Below, in pieces: positions 35,864-50,800 of a stretch of DNA of 64,000 nucleotides (position 1 is the stretch's first letter; each line of letters begins with the position of its first letter). Both the position numbers and the translations under genes were made by a program. Below the pieces are notes generated by a model. That model had not been told where the DNA came from. It was given only the letters and a program-made list of their open reading frames with translations, and ran no database searches. The stretch lies in NCBI RefSeq assembly GCF_932526225.1, contig NC_064037.1, positions 5,661,703 through 5,725,702 on the forward strand. Direction: 5' to 3'. The DNA comes from Nematostella vectensis. Taxonomy: Eukaryota > Cnidaria > Anthozoa > Actiniaria > Edwardsiidae.

Positions 35864-38800
35864 GTAACCTTATTTAGCGTACACCAAGTACAAGGCTCAG
35901 ATGATAGACAAGTTATTAGCTACACTACCCTTCATCTCGTGACTAGAAGTCGAACAATCACAACCACATCAAACAACCGCCTTTATTCAAATCTGTTGCT
36001 ATACAAATCTTAGTCTCTTAATCCTAAAATAAATGTTTAAACCATCCATAATAAATGAACATTAAGTGTCAGTTATACCAATATTATTACTTAGACTCTC
36101 AGTTATAATAGTTACCAATAGTTCTTGTTCTCTTATCCCTCACACCACGGGCGCTAGGATAGTCCTAGTCATTAAAAAATCTGTATTTGAAAATTTTGAA
36201 CATTTTAATTTCAAAAAGAATCGTTATGTGTGTGCATAATATCCGCTAAAACTGAGCCAATTTTTTTTCTCATCCTTCAAATGATCCCAATTTACCCAAC
36301 CGACCTTTGAAGTATCCCCACAAATCCTTTGAACCGCCGCAAACCCGTTTTTTACCTCCATTTCACATATATGCGCTGTATGCGTAGAACGCGAAGCGCC
36401 AGTTAATCATTAATTGGTTATTTCAGCCGAAGTGCTAGGATTATTTTAAAGATGATGAGAAAACAAGTTAATTGGCTCGGTTTAAGCGGATATAAATAGT
36501 TCACTAAATGCACACACATAACGATTCTTATTGAAATTTAAATTTTTAAATACAGATAGTTTTAAAACTGGGACTATATAACCTAGCGCCCGCACGGTGC
36601 TATGCCGAGCCTGATGGTAAATACTGTATATGGTCACTCGAACTCGGTGTTTACTAGAACTTGGACCTTTGATAACTCGAGCTCCTGTTAACACATTTCC
36701 CTCGGTCATACTTATCCTACTAAACCTTCCTTTTGTTATAAATTAGAGATGTTTATCTATTTTGATCCCTATTCGTCACCATGGATCTACTGTATATACA
36801 TTAAACTAATGAGCATTCACCGCACGTCAATCAAAAGATGACTGTTTAACTGTTGCGCGGGGTAGATTACTTCACCTCAAGACAGCTATCTCTGTACAAT
36901 CGCTAACTATATCCAACTGCAATGGCATCAGAAAGTCAGCAAAACCTTGAGGATGGAATCAAATTCTCAGAAAGGTATGAAGGACTTTTGCAATCCTGCA
37001 AGTCTGGTTAGTCTTTGTCGAAAACTAAAGCTTGATGTACACTACAAGAGCTACAGGCTCCATCTGTAATTTTAAAGGCACTCAAAGCACTCTCTATGAG
37101 GAGTAAAACAACTACAACTTAGATAAGTTACGATTCCTTACTCGAGAGAATTCACCGGTACTCGGCACCCTTCCCACTAATTCGAAACAATTATATGGCT
37201 TTATGGTAAAATCCCTCAAAGCACTCTCTATAAAAAGTATAACCACTAAAACTTAGATAAGTTACGATTCCTTACTCGAGAGATATTCACCGGTACTCGG
37301 TAACCTTTCCACTAATTCGAAACAATTATATGGCTTTATGTTCAAATTCCTGAGTATAAGCATTATCGCCGTCAGTGGTTACTCTACTTTGGTGGTCTTG
37401 TCTCGATTCAGAATATGGCTAGGGGACTGCAAAGGGGGTGAAAATCCCACTCCGGGGCCATAAGATGAGACAAGTCGGGCCAAATCTATACCAGTAGTGA
37501 TTCATGGCTTATTAGCATCATTGCATTCTCCCAGGGGGGGGGGGGGGGGGGGGTTCTTCCCATGTCGACCTGATAGGGATGCTCGTTGTATTTTTAGGGG
37601 TAAAAATCGGGCCTCAGGTATTATTTAGGGGGTATCCGAGAAAAAAAAATGGGCTTTTCTCTTAAAAAAAGGTACTTTTAGGGCTTCTGAGGTATTTTTA
37701 GGGTAGCAAATTTGGGTCGTGCAGGTATTTTTAGGGGTATTTTTCTAAATTCCCGACGAGCATCCCTATCACTTTTACTCTGAAGAACCCACCCCCCCCC
37801 CCCCCCCCCCACCCCGGATGCATTCTCCTCACCGCTCACACGCCTTGAGCTCGTAAGCGATCTTGAGAGTATCATTAGGCATACACAAGTACTGAGACAT
37901 TATTACGCTTATCTTTGGATGCCGGGTGCCGATTTGCATACACAAACACTGCATTGAAGCCAACCCCGGGGTAAGGAGGGGGGGGGGGGGTCGGAAGAGT
38001 GGGGGGGGGGGCGTCTGAAAAAATAACCTTTGGAATGGCGAGGGTTGCACCTTAGTTGCAGGGGAATAAGCAGAATTGAAACCAATGCAGAGTGACGTAC
38101 AATAAAAAATAGCAACATGTTTATGTGTGAATAGGGCGGGGAATAAATCGGGCTGGCGGATAATGATCGCTTACTCGTGCCATATGCATCATAACCGGAA
38201 ATAAAAAGAAACTAAAATTTATTTATTCTTGTGTATTTTAGTCGGCGAAAATCCAAGCTGTTCCTTTTTGGAATCATAGCCCTCGTCGCTATCGTCATTA
38301 TTATCGTCATCGTGGTGGTGGCCGTGACGCTGTCACGCAAGGCGGACAAATCATCCGGTAGTGTGAAGGGTGACGATGCAAAGCCGACGAACATCACCAT
38401 CCTCCCCCTGCCCACGGGGCCGCCAGACTCAGGGGGGCCGTACAGACACGCGGTGGTGGCAGCAGATGCGGGGCAATGCTCAGGTGATGGTCATATTTAT
38501 TACCCTGGTGATGGTTATACTAGTTACCATGGTGATGGTTATACTAATTACCACGGCAGAGCCGTAGCAGGCCACGTAAGATTGGGTGACAGAAACATTA
38601 AGAAAATATTGGGGCAGCCACGCCCCTTCTGGTCATTATAATTTTTGAAAATATTGGGGGAGACATATGCCTCAAATGCCCCACCCCCTGCTACGGCCCT
38701 GCACGGTGATGGTCATAATAGTTACCATGGTAATGTTAATACTAGTTACCCTGGTGATGGTTATACTAGTTACCCTGGTGATGGTCATAATAGTTACCAT

Positions 38801-41800
38801 GGTAATGGTAATACTAGTTACCCTGGTGATGGTTATACTAGTTACCATGGTGATGGTTATATTAGTTACCATGGTGATGGTTATACTAGTTACCCTGGTG
38901 ATGGTTATACTGGTTACCATAGTGGTGCTTATACTGGCTATAATGGCGATGGTTATACCGGCTACGCATATGAAGAAAACGTTTTCGTTTTGGGGGTCTG
39001 GTACCGAGGACTCTTAGTTTCTTTTCAGATACTTTCTCCATTGACAAAAGATGGTCACAGTCACTGTTTTTCTCTTCTGATTAAAAGTCATAAAGTTTAC
39101 GAAGTACCTGCGGTACGGTAACCTTGAAAATGACAAGAATCATGCAGTTTTTCCCAATAAGGAATATATTAGTTTCCTTATATGTAAGAGACCGCGTTTG
39201 GCAAAAACGACATTTTTTGGCTAAATTATCTGGATATTAAAGATATTATGATTAATGATGATGATAATGATTATTGGTGATGATGATGATGATGATGGTA
39301 ATATTTGATTTTGAGGTGATGGCACCAAGGAAGGGTATTGATGGTGACTCGCACTTATAGTGATAATTATGATACTACTGGTGGTGAAAAGAAGAGATTG
39401 TGAATTAAACTGATGATAATGACGATGACATCGATAGTGCCGCTGATGATAATGATGATAAGGATTATATGTAACGATATTAATGCTGATGATGGTAATG
39501 ATGCAGATAATGGGGATCACTATGATTATGATAGCGATGATTAGAGGGAGATGAAGGAATGTCATTGGCATCGTCCTATGAAAGACAATTAAGACTGTGT
39601 TCTTGCTGCTTCTCCACACTATAGCTGATATATTAGCGTCTTTTTCTTTCAGAAATTGGCCGCGACATCATGCACAAGAAAAACGGTTCAGCGGTAGATG
39701 GTGCGGTCGCAGCGCTTTTCTGTATTGGCATTATCAACATGCACTCTGCAGGGATAGGGGGTGGGGGCTTTATCACCGTGTATAACAGGAGCAGCATGTC
39801 GGCAGAAGTGTTCGATTTTCGCGAAGAGGCCCCAGGCGCATCTAATACCACAATGTACATTAACAGCTCTCTCAGCTCTACTGTGGGTGAGTGTTGCCGC
39901 GTCACACATCGCTACATACTGTCGAGTTATCAAATGCATTATCGATGTTGCTTGTTCTCTTTGGAAAATGGCAAGATTCCCATGTCACCTAAAGAAGGGT
40001 CATGAATATAACAAAAACAAGTGAAAAGCACCTAGTTATTCTACAGTTCTAGCCATATCTGAATTCTTCATCTACGCATGTAGATGTGATGTGTGCACAT
40101 CTTTATTTGCGGTCGTTTTGATATATAGGCGCATCCGCTGTGGCCGTTCCCGGCGAGGTAAAAGGTTTTCATGCCGCTTGGATGAAGTATGGCAGGTTAC
40201 CATGGAAACAGCTCGTACAACCTGCAATCGACCTTGCCGCAAATGGGTTTCCACTCGGGGCCCACCTGTACTACGCCATGACAAGAAAGTCTGTCAAGAA
40301 GTTAATAATGGATCCCAAGATGGGCATCAGGTAACACAGGCAACCCGTGACAAGCAAAGGGGGGAAAGGACTAAATAAATAGGAATAGTTAGGGGCTTCC
40401 TGTGTTTTCTAAGCCGTAAGAGAGTGGGAGCTCGTGCACAGGGAGCCCGAAACAATTTTTTTATCGTACACATAAAAGCCTAGTCGCTTCATTTGTTCTT
40501 TTGAAAAAAGCCTGAAAGAATTTACTTTTTACGATTTCCTTACCTTACCACTTTACCTATACCTCCCACTTAATCCATATGCCATCTTGCCACCTAACTT
40601 TTCACCTCACCTACACAGCTATTTAAAACATATATGCACAGTATCTACCCAATCGACCCGACCTTTTTTTCGCGAACAGCGAGATTTTAGTCAACGAAAA
40701 AGGCGAACTGCGTCAACTTGGAGAACTTATCAAGCTACCAAAACTGGCAAACACGCTCAAACGGATTCGTGACGACCCAGAATCATTCTACAAAGGCGAC
40801 CTGGCGCGTGACATAGTGCGTGACATACAGAGTAATGGGGGAATAATCACGCTCGATGACATGGCTAACTACAAAGTCAAGGTCAAAAAGCCCTTGGAGA
40901 GTACCCTGGGGAAGTACCATTGGTACTCAGTACCACCCCCAGGGAGTGGTGCGATCCTCGGGCTGATATTAAACATCTTGCAAGGTAACGTAGTATGCTA
41001 TTGATATTTAAGAAAGATGAGAATCGCACGCCTAAAAATAAACCTAATAGAAACACTTTACTTTCGTGTGTGTAATCGTGCTAGTAGGAATAGAAACATG
41101 TTCTCTTCTAGCGATTGAATGCGATCATATGGAAAAAGACTTCGCGATCGTGTGATGTTGACATACGAGTCTCCCCTCTATGCTTAAATGCCATAGCACC
41201 TTGGCGCATGTAAAGCAAAATTTTATTCTCTTTCGCTACGCTCCGGCAGATAGTAAATATATCTAGTTTAAATATAAACAACAACAACAAGCGTTGAGGG
41301 GTATCGCACGTGGGTCGACGTCAGTTATTTCTAATACATGAGCTTTAATACATACAGTTTGTTTACTGACAGGCAGAAATACAAACATCAAAAACAAGAA
41401 GGGGATTGTTGATATGAAGAATTGTGTTAACAAGGAATTCCAACTCTTCGATCGGGTGCGATCATACGTGTGATTTAACAGGGGGGAGCTCATGGAGACG
41501 AGGCTAAACCCCCTAAAACTGGTTAATGACAAGGTGTGAAAGTCCTTTTAAGAGAAAACGAGGGACAGCACAGTGCCTAATGAAGAGCACCAGGCGTTTA
41601 ATCCAAAGTGAACCTGACCAAACCCTTCTCTGTCCTTCTCTACCCTATTCTTTTTTAGAAGCAAACGACTGAGCTATAGCGCGCCTTTATCTGCACTTGT
41701 CTACTGCTAATGTGATGCTGTTGTACTATTCTACGGTAGACGGGTGGATGTTCTATTTCTGACACTTGTTGACTAGCTCTTGGCTGACAGGTTATAATTT

Positions 41801-44800
41801 TACCGCCGCTGACCGACACGGTGACGCGAACTCCACCCTCACGTACCACCGTATCGTAGAAGCGTTCAAGTTCGCTTATGCGTACCGCGCATTGTTAGGC
41901 GACGAGGATTTTTACGACCTTAAAGAGGCAAGTACAAGACCTTTTCTTCTAGGACCGAATTGCTTAGTTACCCTTTTAGACACTACGAAGTTTATTTAAC
42001 TTCTTCTACTTTTGTTAGGGAGTTGATTTCAGAGCAACGTTCATTCCAGGACTGGCCTGTTCTCTAAAGTCACTGATTTTTCTAGCAACTTTACTCTGCT
42101 TGTCTTTTTTTATGTAGACGCTGGCAAACATCACCAACCCAGCATTCGCCGAGAGCTTGCGACAGAAAATTCTAGATAATCAGACATTTACAAACTTCAG
42201 TCACTATGGTAACTTCTTCTCCACCCCAGACGACGCAGGCACTTCGCATCTTTCTCTTTTGGCGCCAAATGGCGACGCTGTATCTGCCACTACTACCATC
42301 AACCTTTAGTAAGTCCATGCTACTACTACCATCAACCTTTAGTAAGTCCATGCTACTACTACCATCAACCTTTAGTACGTCCATGCTACTACTACCATCA
42401 ACCTTTAGTACGTCCATGCTACTACTACCATCAACCTTTAGTAAGTCCATGCTACTACTACCATCAACCTTTAGTAAGTCCATGCTACTACTACCATCAA
42501 CCTTTAGTAAGTCCATGCTACTACTACCATCAACCTTTAGTACGTCCATGCCACTACTACCATCAACCTTTAGTAAGTCCATGCTACTACTACCATCAAC
42601 CTCTAGTAAGTCCATGCTACTACCATCAACCTTTAGTAAGTCCATGCTACTACTACCATCAACCTTTAGTACGTCCATGCTACTACTACCATCAACCTTT
42701 AGTAAGTCCATGCTACTACTACCATCAACCTTTAGTAAGTCCATGCTACTACTACCATCAACCTTTAGTAAGTCCATGCTACTACTACCATCGACCTTTA
42801 GTAAGTCCATGCTACTACTACCATCAACCTTTAGTAAGTCCATGCTACTACTACCATCGACCTTTAGTAAGTCCATACCACTACTACCATCAACCTTTAG
42901 TAAGTCCATGCTACTACTACCATCAACCTTTAGTACGTCCATGCCACTACTACCATCAACCTTTAGTAAGTCCATGCCACTACTACCATCAACCTTTAGT
43001 AAGTCCATACCACTACTACCATCAACCTTTAGTAAGTCCATGCTACTACTACCATCAACCTTTAGTAAGTCCATGCCACTACTACCATCAACCTTTAGTA
43101 AGTCCATGCTACTACCATCAACCTTTAGTAAGTCCATGCTACTACTACCATCAACCTTTAGTAAGTCGTGCTACTACTACCATCAACCTTTAGTAAGTCC
43201 ATGCTACTACTACCATCAACCTTTAGTAAGTCCATGCTACTACTACCATCGACCTTTAGTAAGTCCATGCTACTACTACCATCGACCTTTAGTAAGTCCA
43301 TGCCACTACCACCATCAACCTTTAGTAAGTCCATGCTACTACTACCATCAACCTTTAGTAAGTCCATGCTACTACTACCATCAACCTTTAGTAAGTCCAT
43401 GCTACTACTACCATCAACCTTTAGTAAGTCCATGCCACTACTACCATCAACCTTTTGTAAGTCCATGCTACTACTACCATCAACCTTTAGTAAGTCCATG
43501 CTACTACCATCAACCTTTAGTAAGTCCATGCTACTACTACCATCAACCTTTAGTACGTCCATGCTACTACTACCATCAACCTTTAGTAAGTCCATGCTAC
43601 TACTACCATCGACCTTTAGTAAGTCCATGCTACTACTACCATCAACCTTTAGTAAGTCCATGCTACTACTACCATCAACCTTTAGTAAGTCCATGCCACT
43701 ACTACCATCAACCTTTAGTAAGTCCATGCCACTACTACCATCAACCTTTAGTACGTCCATGCCACTACTACCATCAACCTTTAGTACGTCCATGCTACTA
43801 CTACCATCAACCTTTAGTAAGTCCATGCTACTACTACCATCAACCTTTAGTAAGTCCATGCTACTACTACCATCAACCTTTAGTAAGTCCATGCTACTAC
43901 TACCATCAACCTTTAGTAAGTCCATGCTACTACTACCATCAACCTTTAGTACGTCCATGCTACTACTACCATCAACCTTTAGTACGTCCATGCCACCACT
44001 ACCATCAACCTTTAGTACGTCCATGTCACTACTACCATCAACCTTTAGTAAGTCCATGCTACTACTACCATCAACCTTTAGTACGTCCATGCCACCACTA
44101 CCATCAACCTTTAGTACGTCCATGTCACTATTACCATCAACCTTTAGTAAGTCCATGCTACTACTACCATCAACCTTTAGTAAGTCCATGCCACTACTAC
44201 CATCAACCTTTAGTAAGTCCATGCTACTACTACCATCAACCTTTAGTAAGTCCATGCTACTACTACCATCAACCTTTAGTAAGTCCATGCTACTACTACC
44301 ATCAACCTTTAGTACGTCCATGCTACTACTACCATCAACCTTTAGTACGTCCATGCTACTACTACCATCAACCTTTAGTAAGTCCATGCTACTACTACCA
44401 TCAACCTTTAGTACGTCAATGCCACTACTACCATCGACCTTTAGTAAGTCCATGCTACTACTACCATCAACCTTTAGTAAGTCCATGCTACTACTACCAT
44501 CAACCTTTAGTAAGTCCATGCCACTACTACCATCAACCTTTAGTACGTCAATGCCACTACCACCATCAACCTTTAGTACGTCCATGCCACTACTACCATC
44601 AACCTTTAGTACGTCCATGCCACTACTACCATCAACCTTTAGTAAGTCCATGCTACTACTACCATCAACCTTTAGTAAGTCCATGCTACTACCATCAACC
44701 TTTAGTAAGTCCATGCTACTACTACCATCAACCTTTAGTACGTCCATGCTACTACTACCATCAACCTTTAGTAAGTCCATGCTACTACTACCATCAACCT

Positions 44801-47800
44801 TTAGTACGTCAATGCCACTACTACCATCGACCTTTAGTAAGTCCATGCTACTACTACCATCAACCTTTAGTAAGTCCATGCTACTACTACCATCAACCTT
44901 TAGTAAGTCCATGCCACTACTACCATCAACCTTTAGTACGTCAATGCCACTACCACCATCAACCTTTAGTACGTCCATGCCACTACTACCATCAACCTTT
45001 AGTACGTCCATGCCACTACTACCATCAACCTTTAGTAAGTCCATGCTACTACTACCATCGACCTTTAGTAAGTCCATGCTACTACTACCATCAACCTTTA
45101 GTAAGTCCATGCTACTACTACCATCAACCTTGTGTTAGTCCATGCTACTACTACCATCAACCTTTAGTACGTCCATGCTACTACCATCAACCTTTAGTAA
45201 GTCCATGCTACTACTACCATCAACCTTTAGTAAGTCCATGCTACTACTACCATCAACCTTTAGTAAGTCCATGCTACTACTACCATCAACCTTTAGTAAG
45301 TCCATGCTACTACTACCATCAACCTTTAGTACGTCCATGCTACTACTACCATCAACCTTTAGTAAGTCCATACCACTACTACCATCAACCTTTAGTACGT
45401 CTATGCTACTACTACCATCAACCTTTAGTAAGTCCATGCCACTACTACCATCAACCTTTAGTAAGTCCATGCTACTACTACCATCAACCTCTAGTAAGTC
45501 CATGCTACTACTACCATCAACCTTTTGTACGTCCATGCCACTACTACCATCAACCTTTAGTACGTCCATGCTACTACTACCATCAACCTTTAGTAAGTCC
45601 ATGCTACTACTACCATCGACCTTTAGTAAGTCCATGCTACTACTACCATCGACCTTTAGTAAGTCCATGCTACTACTACCATTAACCTTTAGTAAGTCCA
45701 TGCTACTACTACCATCAACCTTTAGTAAGTCCATGCTACTACTACCATCAACCTTTAGTAAGTCCATGCTACTACTACCATCAACCTTTAGTAAGTCCAT
45801 GCTACTACTACCATCAACCTTTAGTAAGTCCATGCTACTACTACCATCAACCTTTAGTAAGTCCATGCTACTACTACCATCAACCTTTAGTAAGTCCATG
45901 TCACTACTACCATCGACCTTTAGTAAGTCCATGCTACTACTACCATCAACCTTTAGTAAGTCCATGCTACTACTACCATCAACCTTTAGTAAGTCCATGC
46001 CACTACTACCATCAACCTTTAGTACGTCAATGCCACTACTACCATCGACCTTTAGTAAGTCCATGCTACTACTACCATCAACCTTTAGTAAGTCCATGCT
46101 ACTACTACCATCAAGCTTTAGTAAGTCCATGCCACTACTACCATCAACCTTTAGTAAGTCCATGCTACTACTACCATCAACCTTAAGTACGTCCATGCTA
46201 CTACTACCATCAACCTTTAGTACGTCCATGCCACTACTACCATCAACCTTTAGTAAGTCCATGCCACTACTACCATCAACCTTTAGTAAGTCCATGCTAC
46301 TACTACCATCAACCTTAAGTAAGTCCATGCTACTACTACCATCAACCTTTAGTAAGTCCTTGCTACTACTACCATCAACCTTAAGTACGTCCATGCTACT
46401 ACTACCATCAACCTTTAGTAAGTCTATGCTACTACTACCATCAACCTTTAGTAAGTCCATGCTACTACTACCATCTACCTTTAGTAAGTCCATGCTACTA
46501 CTACCATCGACCTTTAGTAAGTCCATGCTACTACTACCATCAACCTTTAGTAAGTCCATGCTACTACTACCATCAACCTTTAGTAAGTCCATGCTACTAC
46601 TACCATCGACCTTTAGTAAGTCCATGCTACTACTACCATCGACCTTTAGTAAGTCCATGCTACTACTACCATCAACCTTTAGTAAGTCCATGCTACTACT
46701 ACCATCAACCTTTAGTACGTCCATGCTACTACTACCATCAACCTTTAGTAAGTCCATGCTACTACTACCATCAACCTTTAGTAAGTCCATGCCACTACTA
46801 CCATCAACCTTAAGTACGTACATGCTACTACTACCATCAACCTTTAGTAAGTCCATGCCACTACTACCATCAACCTTTAGTAAGTCCATGCTACTACTAC
46901 CATCGACCTTTAGTAAGTCCATGCTACTACTACCATCGACCTTTAGTAAGTCCATGCTACTACTACCATCAACCTTTAGTAAGTCCATGCCACTACTACC
47001 ATCGACCTTTAGTAAGTCCATGCTACTACTACCATCGACCTTTAGTAAGTCCATGCTACTACTACCATCAACCTTTAGTAAGTCCATGCTACTACTACCA
47101 TCAACCTTAAGTACGTCCATGCTACTACTACCATCAACCTTTAGTAAGTCCATGCCACTACTACCATCAACCTTTAGTAAGTCCATGCTACTACTACCAT
47201 CAACCTTTAGTACGTCCATGCTACTACTACCATCAACCTTTAGTAAGTCCATGCTACTACTACCATCAACCTTTAGTACGTCCATGCCACTACTACCATC
47301 AACCTTAAGTACGTCCATGCAACTACTACCATCAACCTTTAGTAAGTCCATGCTACTACTACCATCAACCTTAAGTACGTCCATGCCACTACTACCATCA
47401 ACCTTTAGTAAGTCCATGCTACTACTACCATCAACCTTAAGTACGTCCATGCAACTACTACCATCAACCTTTAGTAAGTCCATGCCACTACTACCATCAA
47501 CCTTAAGTACGTCCATGCTACTACTACCATCAACCTTTAGTAAGTCCATGCTACTACTACCATCAACCTTTAGTAAGTCCATGCTACTACTACCATCAAC
47601 CTTTAGTAAGTCCATGCTACTACTACCATCAACCTTTAGTAAGTCCATGCCACTACTACCATCAACCTTAAGTACGTCCATGCTACTACTACCATCAACC
47701 TTTAGTAAGTCCATGCTACTACTACCATCAACCTTTAGTAAGTCCATGCTACTACTACCCTCAACCTTTAGTAAGTCCATGCTACTACTACCATCAACCT

Positions 47801-50800
47801 TTAGTAAGTCCATGCCACTACTACCATCAACCTTTAGTAAGTCCATGCTACTACTACCATCAACCTTTAGTAAGTCCATGCTACTACTACCATCGACCTT
47901 TAGTAAGTCCATGCCACTACCACCATCAACCTTTAGTACGTCCATGCCACTACTACCATCAACCTTAAGTACGTCCATGCTACTACTACCATCAACCTTT
48001 AGTAAGTCCATGCTACTACTACCATCAACCTTTAGTAAGTCCATGCCACTACTACCATCAACCTTTAGTAAGTCCATGCTACTACTACCATCAACCTTAA
48101 GTACGTCCATGCTACTACTACCATCAACCTTTAGTACGTCCATGCCACTACTACCATCAACCTTTAGTAAGTCCATGCCACTACTACCATCAACCTTTAG
48201 TAAGTCCATGCTACTACTACCATCAACCTTAAGTAAGTCCATGCTACTACTACCATCAACCTTTAGTAAGTCCATGCTACTACTACCATCAACCTTAAGT
48301 ACGTCCATGCTACTACTACCATCAACCTTTAGTAAGTCCATGCCACTACTACCATCAACCTTTAGTAAGTCCATGCTACTACTACCATCAACCTTTAGTA
48401 AGTCCATGCTACTACTACCATCAACCTTTGGTACGTCCATGCTACTACTACCATCCACCTTTAGTACGTCCATGCTACTACTACCATCAACCTTTAGTAA
48501 GTCCATGCTACTACTACCATCAACCTTTAGTAAGTCCATGCCACTACTACCATCAACCTTTAGTAAGTCCATGCTACTACTACCATCCACCTTTAGTACG
48601 TCCATGCTACTACTACCATCAACCTTTAGTAAGTCCATGCTACTACTACCATCAACCTTTAGTACGTCCATGCTACTACTACCATCAACCTTTAGTAAGT
48701 CCATGCCACTACCACCATCAACCTTTAGTAAGTCCATGCTACTACTACCATCAACCTTTAGTAAGTCCATGCTACTACTACCATCAACCTTAAGTACGTC
48801 CATGCTACTACTACCATCAACCTTTAGTAAGTCCATGCTACTACTACCATCAACCTTTAGTAAGTCCATGCTACTACTACCATCAACCTTTAGTAAGTCC
48901 ATGCTACTACTACCATCAACCTTTAGTAAGTCCATGCTACTACTACCATCGACCTTTAGTAAGTCCATGCTACTACTACCATCAACCTTTAGTAAGTCCA
49001 TGCTACTACTACCATCAACCTTTAGTAAGTCCATGCTACTACTACCATCAACCTTTAGTAAGTCCATGCTACTACTACCATCGACCTTTAGTAAGTCCAT
49101 GCTACTACTACCATCGACCTTTAGTAAGTCCATGCTACTACTACCATCAACCTTTAGTAAGTCCATGCCACTACTACCATCAACCTTTAGTACGTCCATG
49201 CTACTACTACCATCAACCTTTAGTAAGTCCATGCCACTACTACCATCAACCTTTAGTAAGTCCATGCTACTACCATCAACCTTTTGTACGTCCATGCCAC
49301 TACTACCATCAACCTTTAGTACGTCCATGCTACTACTACCATCAACCTTTAGTAAGTCCATGCTACTACTACCATCGACCTTTAGTAAGTCCATGCTACT
49401 ACTACCATCGACCTTTAGTACGTCCATGCTACTACTACCATCAACCTTTAGTAAGTCCATGCCACTACTACCATCAACCTTTAGTAAGTCCATGCTACTA
49501 CTACCATCAACCTTTAGTAAGTCCATGCTACTACTACCATCGACCTTTAGTAAGTCCATGCTACTACTACCATTAACCTTTAGTAAGTCCATGCTACTAC
49601 TACCATCAACCTTTAGTAAGTCCATGCTACTACTACCATCAACCTTTTGTACGTCCATGCCACTACTACCATCAACCTTTAGTACGTCTATGCTACTACT
49701 ACCATCAACCTTTAGTAAGTCCATGCTACTACTACCATCGACCTTTAGTAAGTCCATGCTACTACTACCATCAACCTTTAGTAAGTCCATGCTACTACTA
49801 CCATCAACCTTTAGTAAGTCCATGCTACTACTACCATCAACCTTTAGTAAGTCCATGCTACTACTACCATCAACCTTTAGTAAGTCCATGCTACTACTAC
49901 CATCAACCTTTAGTAAGTCCATGCTACTACTACCATCAACCTTTAGTACGTCCATGCTACTACTACCATCAACCTTTAGTAAGTCCATGCTACTACTACC
50001 ATCAACCTTTAGTAAGTCCATGCTACTACTACCATCAACCTTTAGCACGTCCATGCTACTACTACCATCAACCTTTAGTAAGTCCATGCTACTACTACCA
50101 TCAACCTTAAGTACGTCCATGCTACTACTACCATCAACCTTTAGTAAGTCCATGCTACTACTACCATCAACCTTTAGTACGTCCATGCTACTACTACCAT
50201 CAACCTTTAGTAAGTCCATGCTACTACTACCATCAACCTTTAGTACGTCCATGCTACTACTACCATCGACCTTTAGTAAGTCCATGCTACTACTACCATC
50301 GACCTTTAGTAAGTCCATGCTACTACTACCATCAACCTTTAGTAAGTCCATGCTACTACTACCATCAACCTTTAGTAAGTCCATGCTACTACTACCATCC
50401 ACCTTTAGTAAGTCCATGCTACTACTACCATCGACCTTTAGTAAGTCCATGCTACTACTACCATCAACCTTAAGTACGTCCATGCTACTACTACCATCAA
50501 CCTTAAGTACGTCCATGCTACTACTACCATCAACCTTTAGTAAGTCCATGCTACTACTACCATCAACCTTTAGTAAGTCCATGCTACTACTACCATCGAC
50601 CTTTAGTAAGTCCATGCTACTACTACCATCAACCTTAAGTACGTCCATGCTACTACTACCATCGACCTTTAGTAAGTCCATGCCACCACTACCATCAACC
50701 TTTAGTAAGTCCATGCTACTACTACCATCAACCTTTAGTAAGTCCATGCCACTACTACCATCAACCTTTAGTAAGTCCATGCCACTACTACCATCAACCT

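Noticed and set aside
38667..39121. [17 protein letters not shown] frame as a collagen- or silk-like secreted protein
   Set aside because: It is the 24-bp array in GGT intron 2, interrupted by a MITE. Flanking GGT exons splice across it in phase.
39221..39619. Ile/His/Ser-rich minus-strand frame
   Set aside because: Low-complexity GAT-repeat DNA without homology, inside a GGT intron.
42308..42320. Recursive-splicing site formed by CCTTTAGTAAGT in each 33-bp unit
   Set aside because: Recursive sites need YAG directly followed by GT. Here cleavage after TTTAG would leave TAAGT, so the donor would not be rebuilt.
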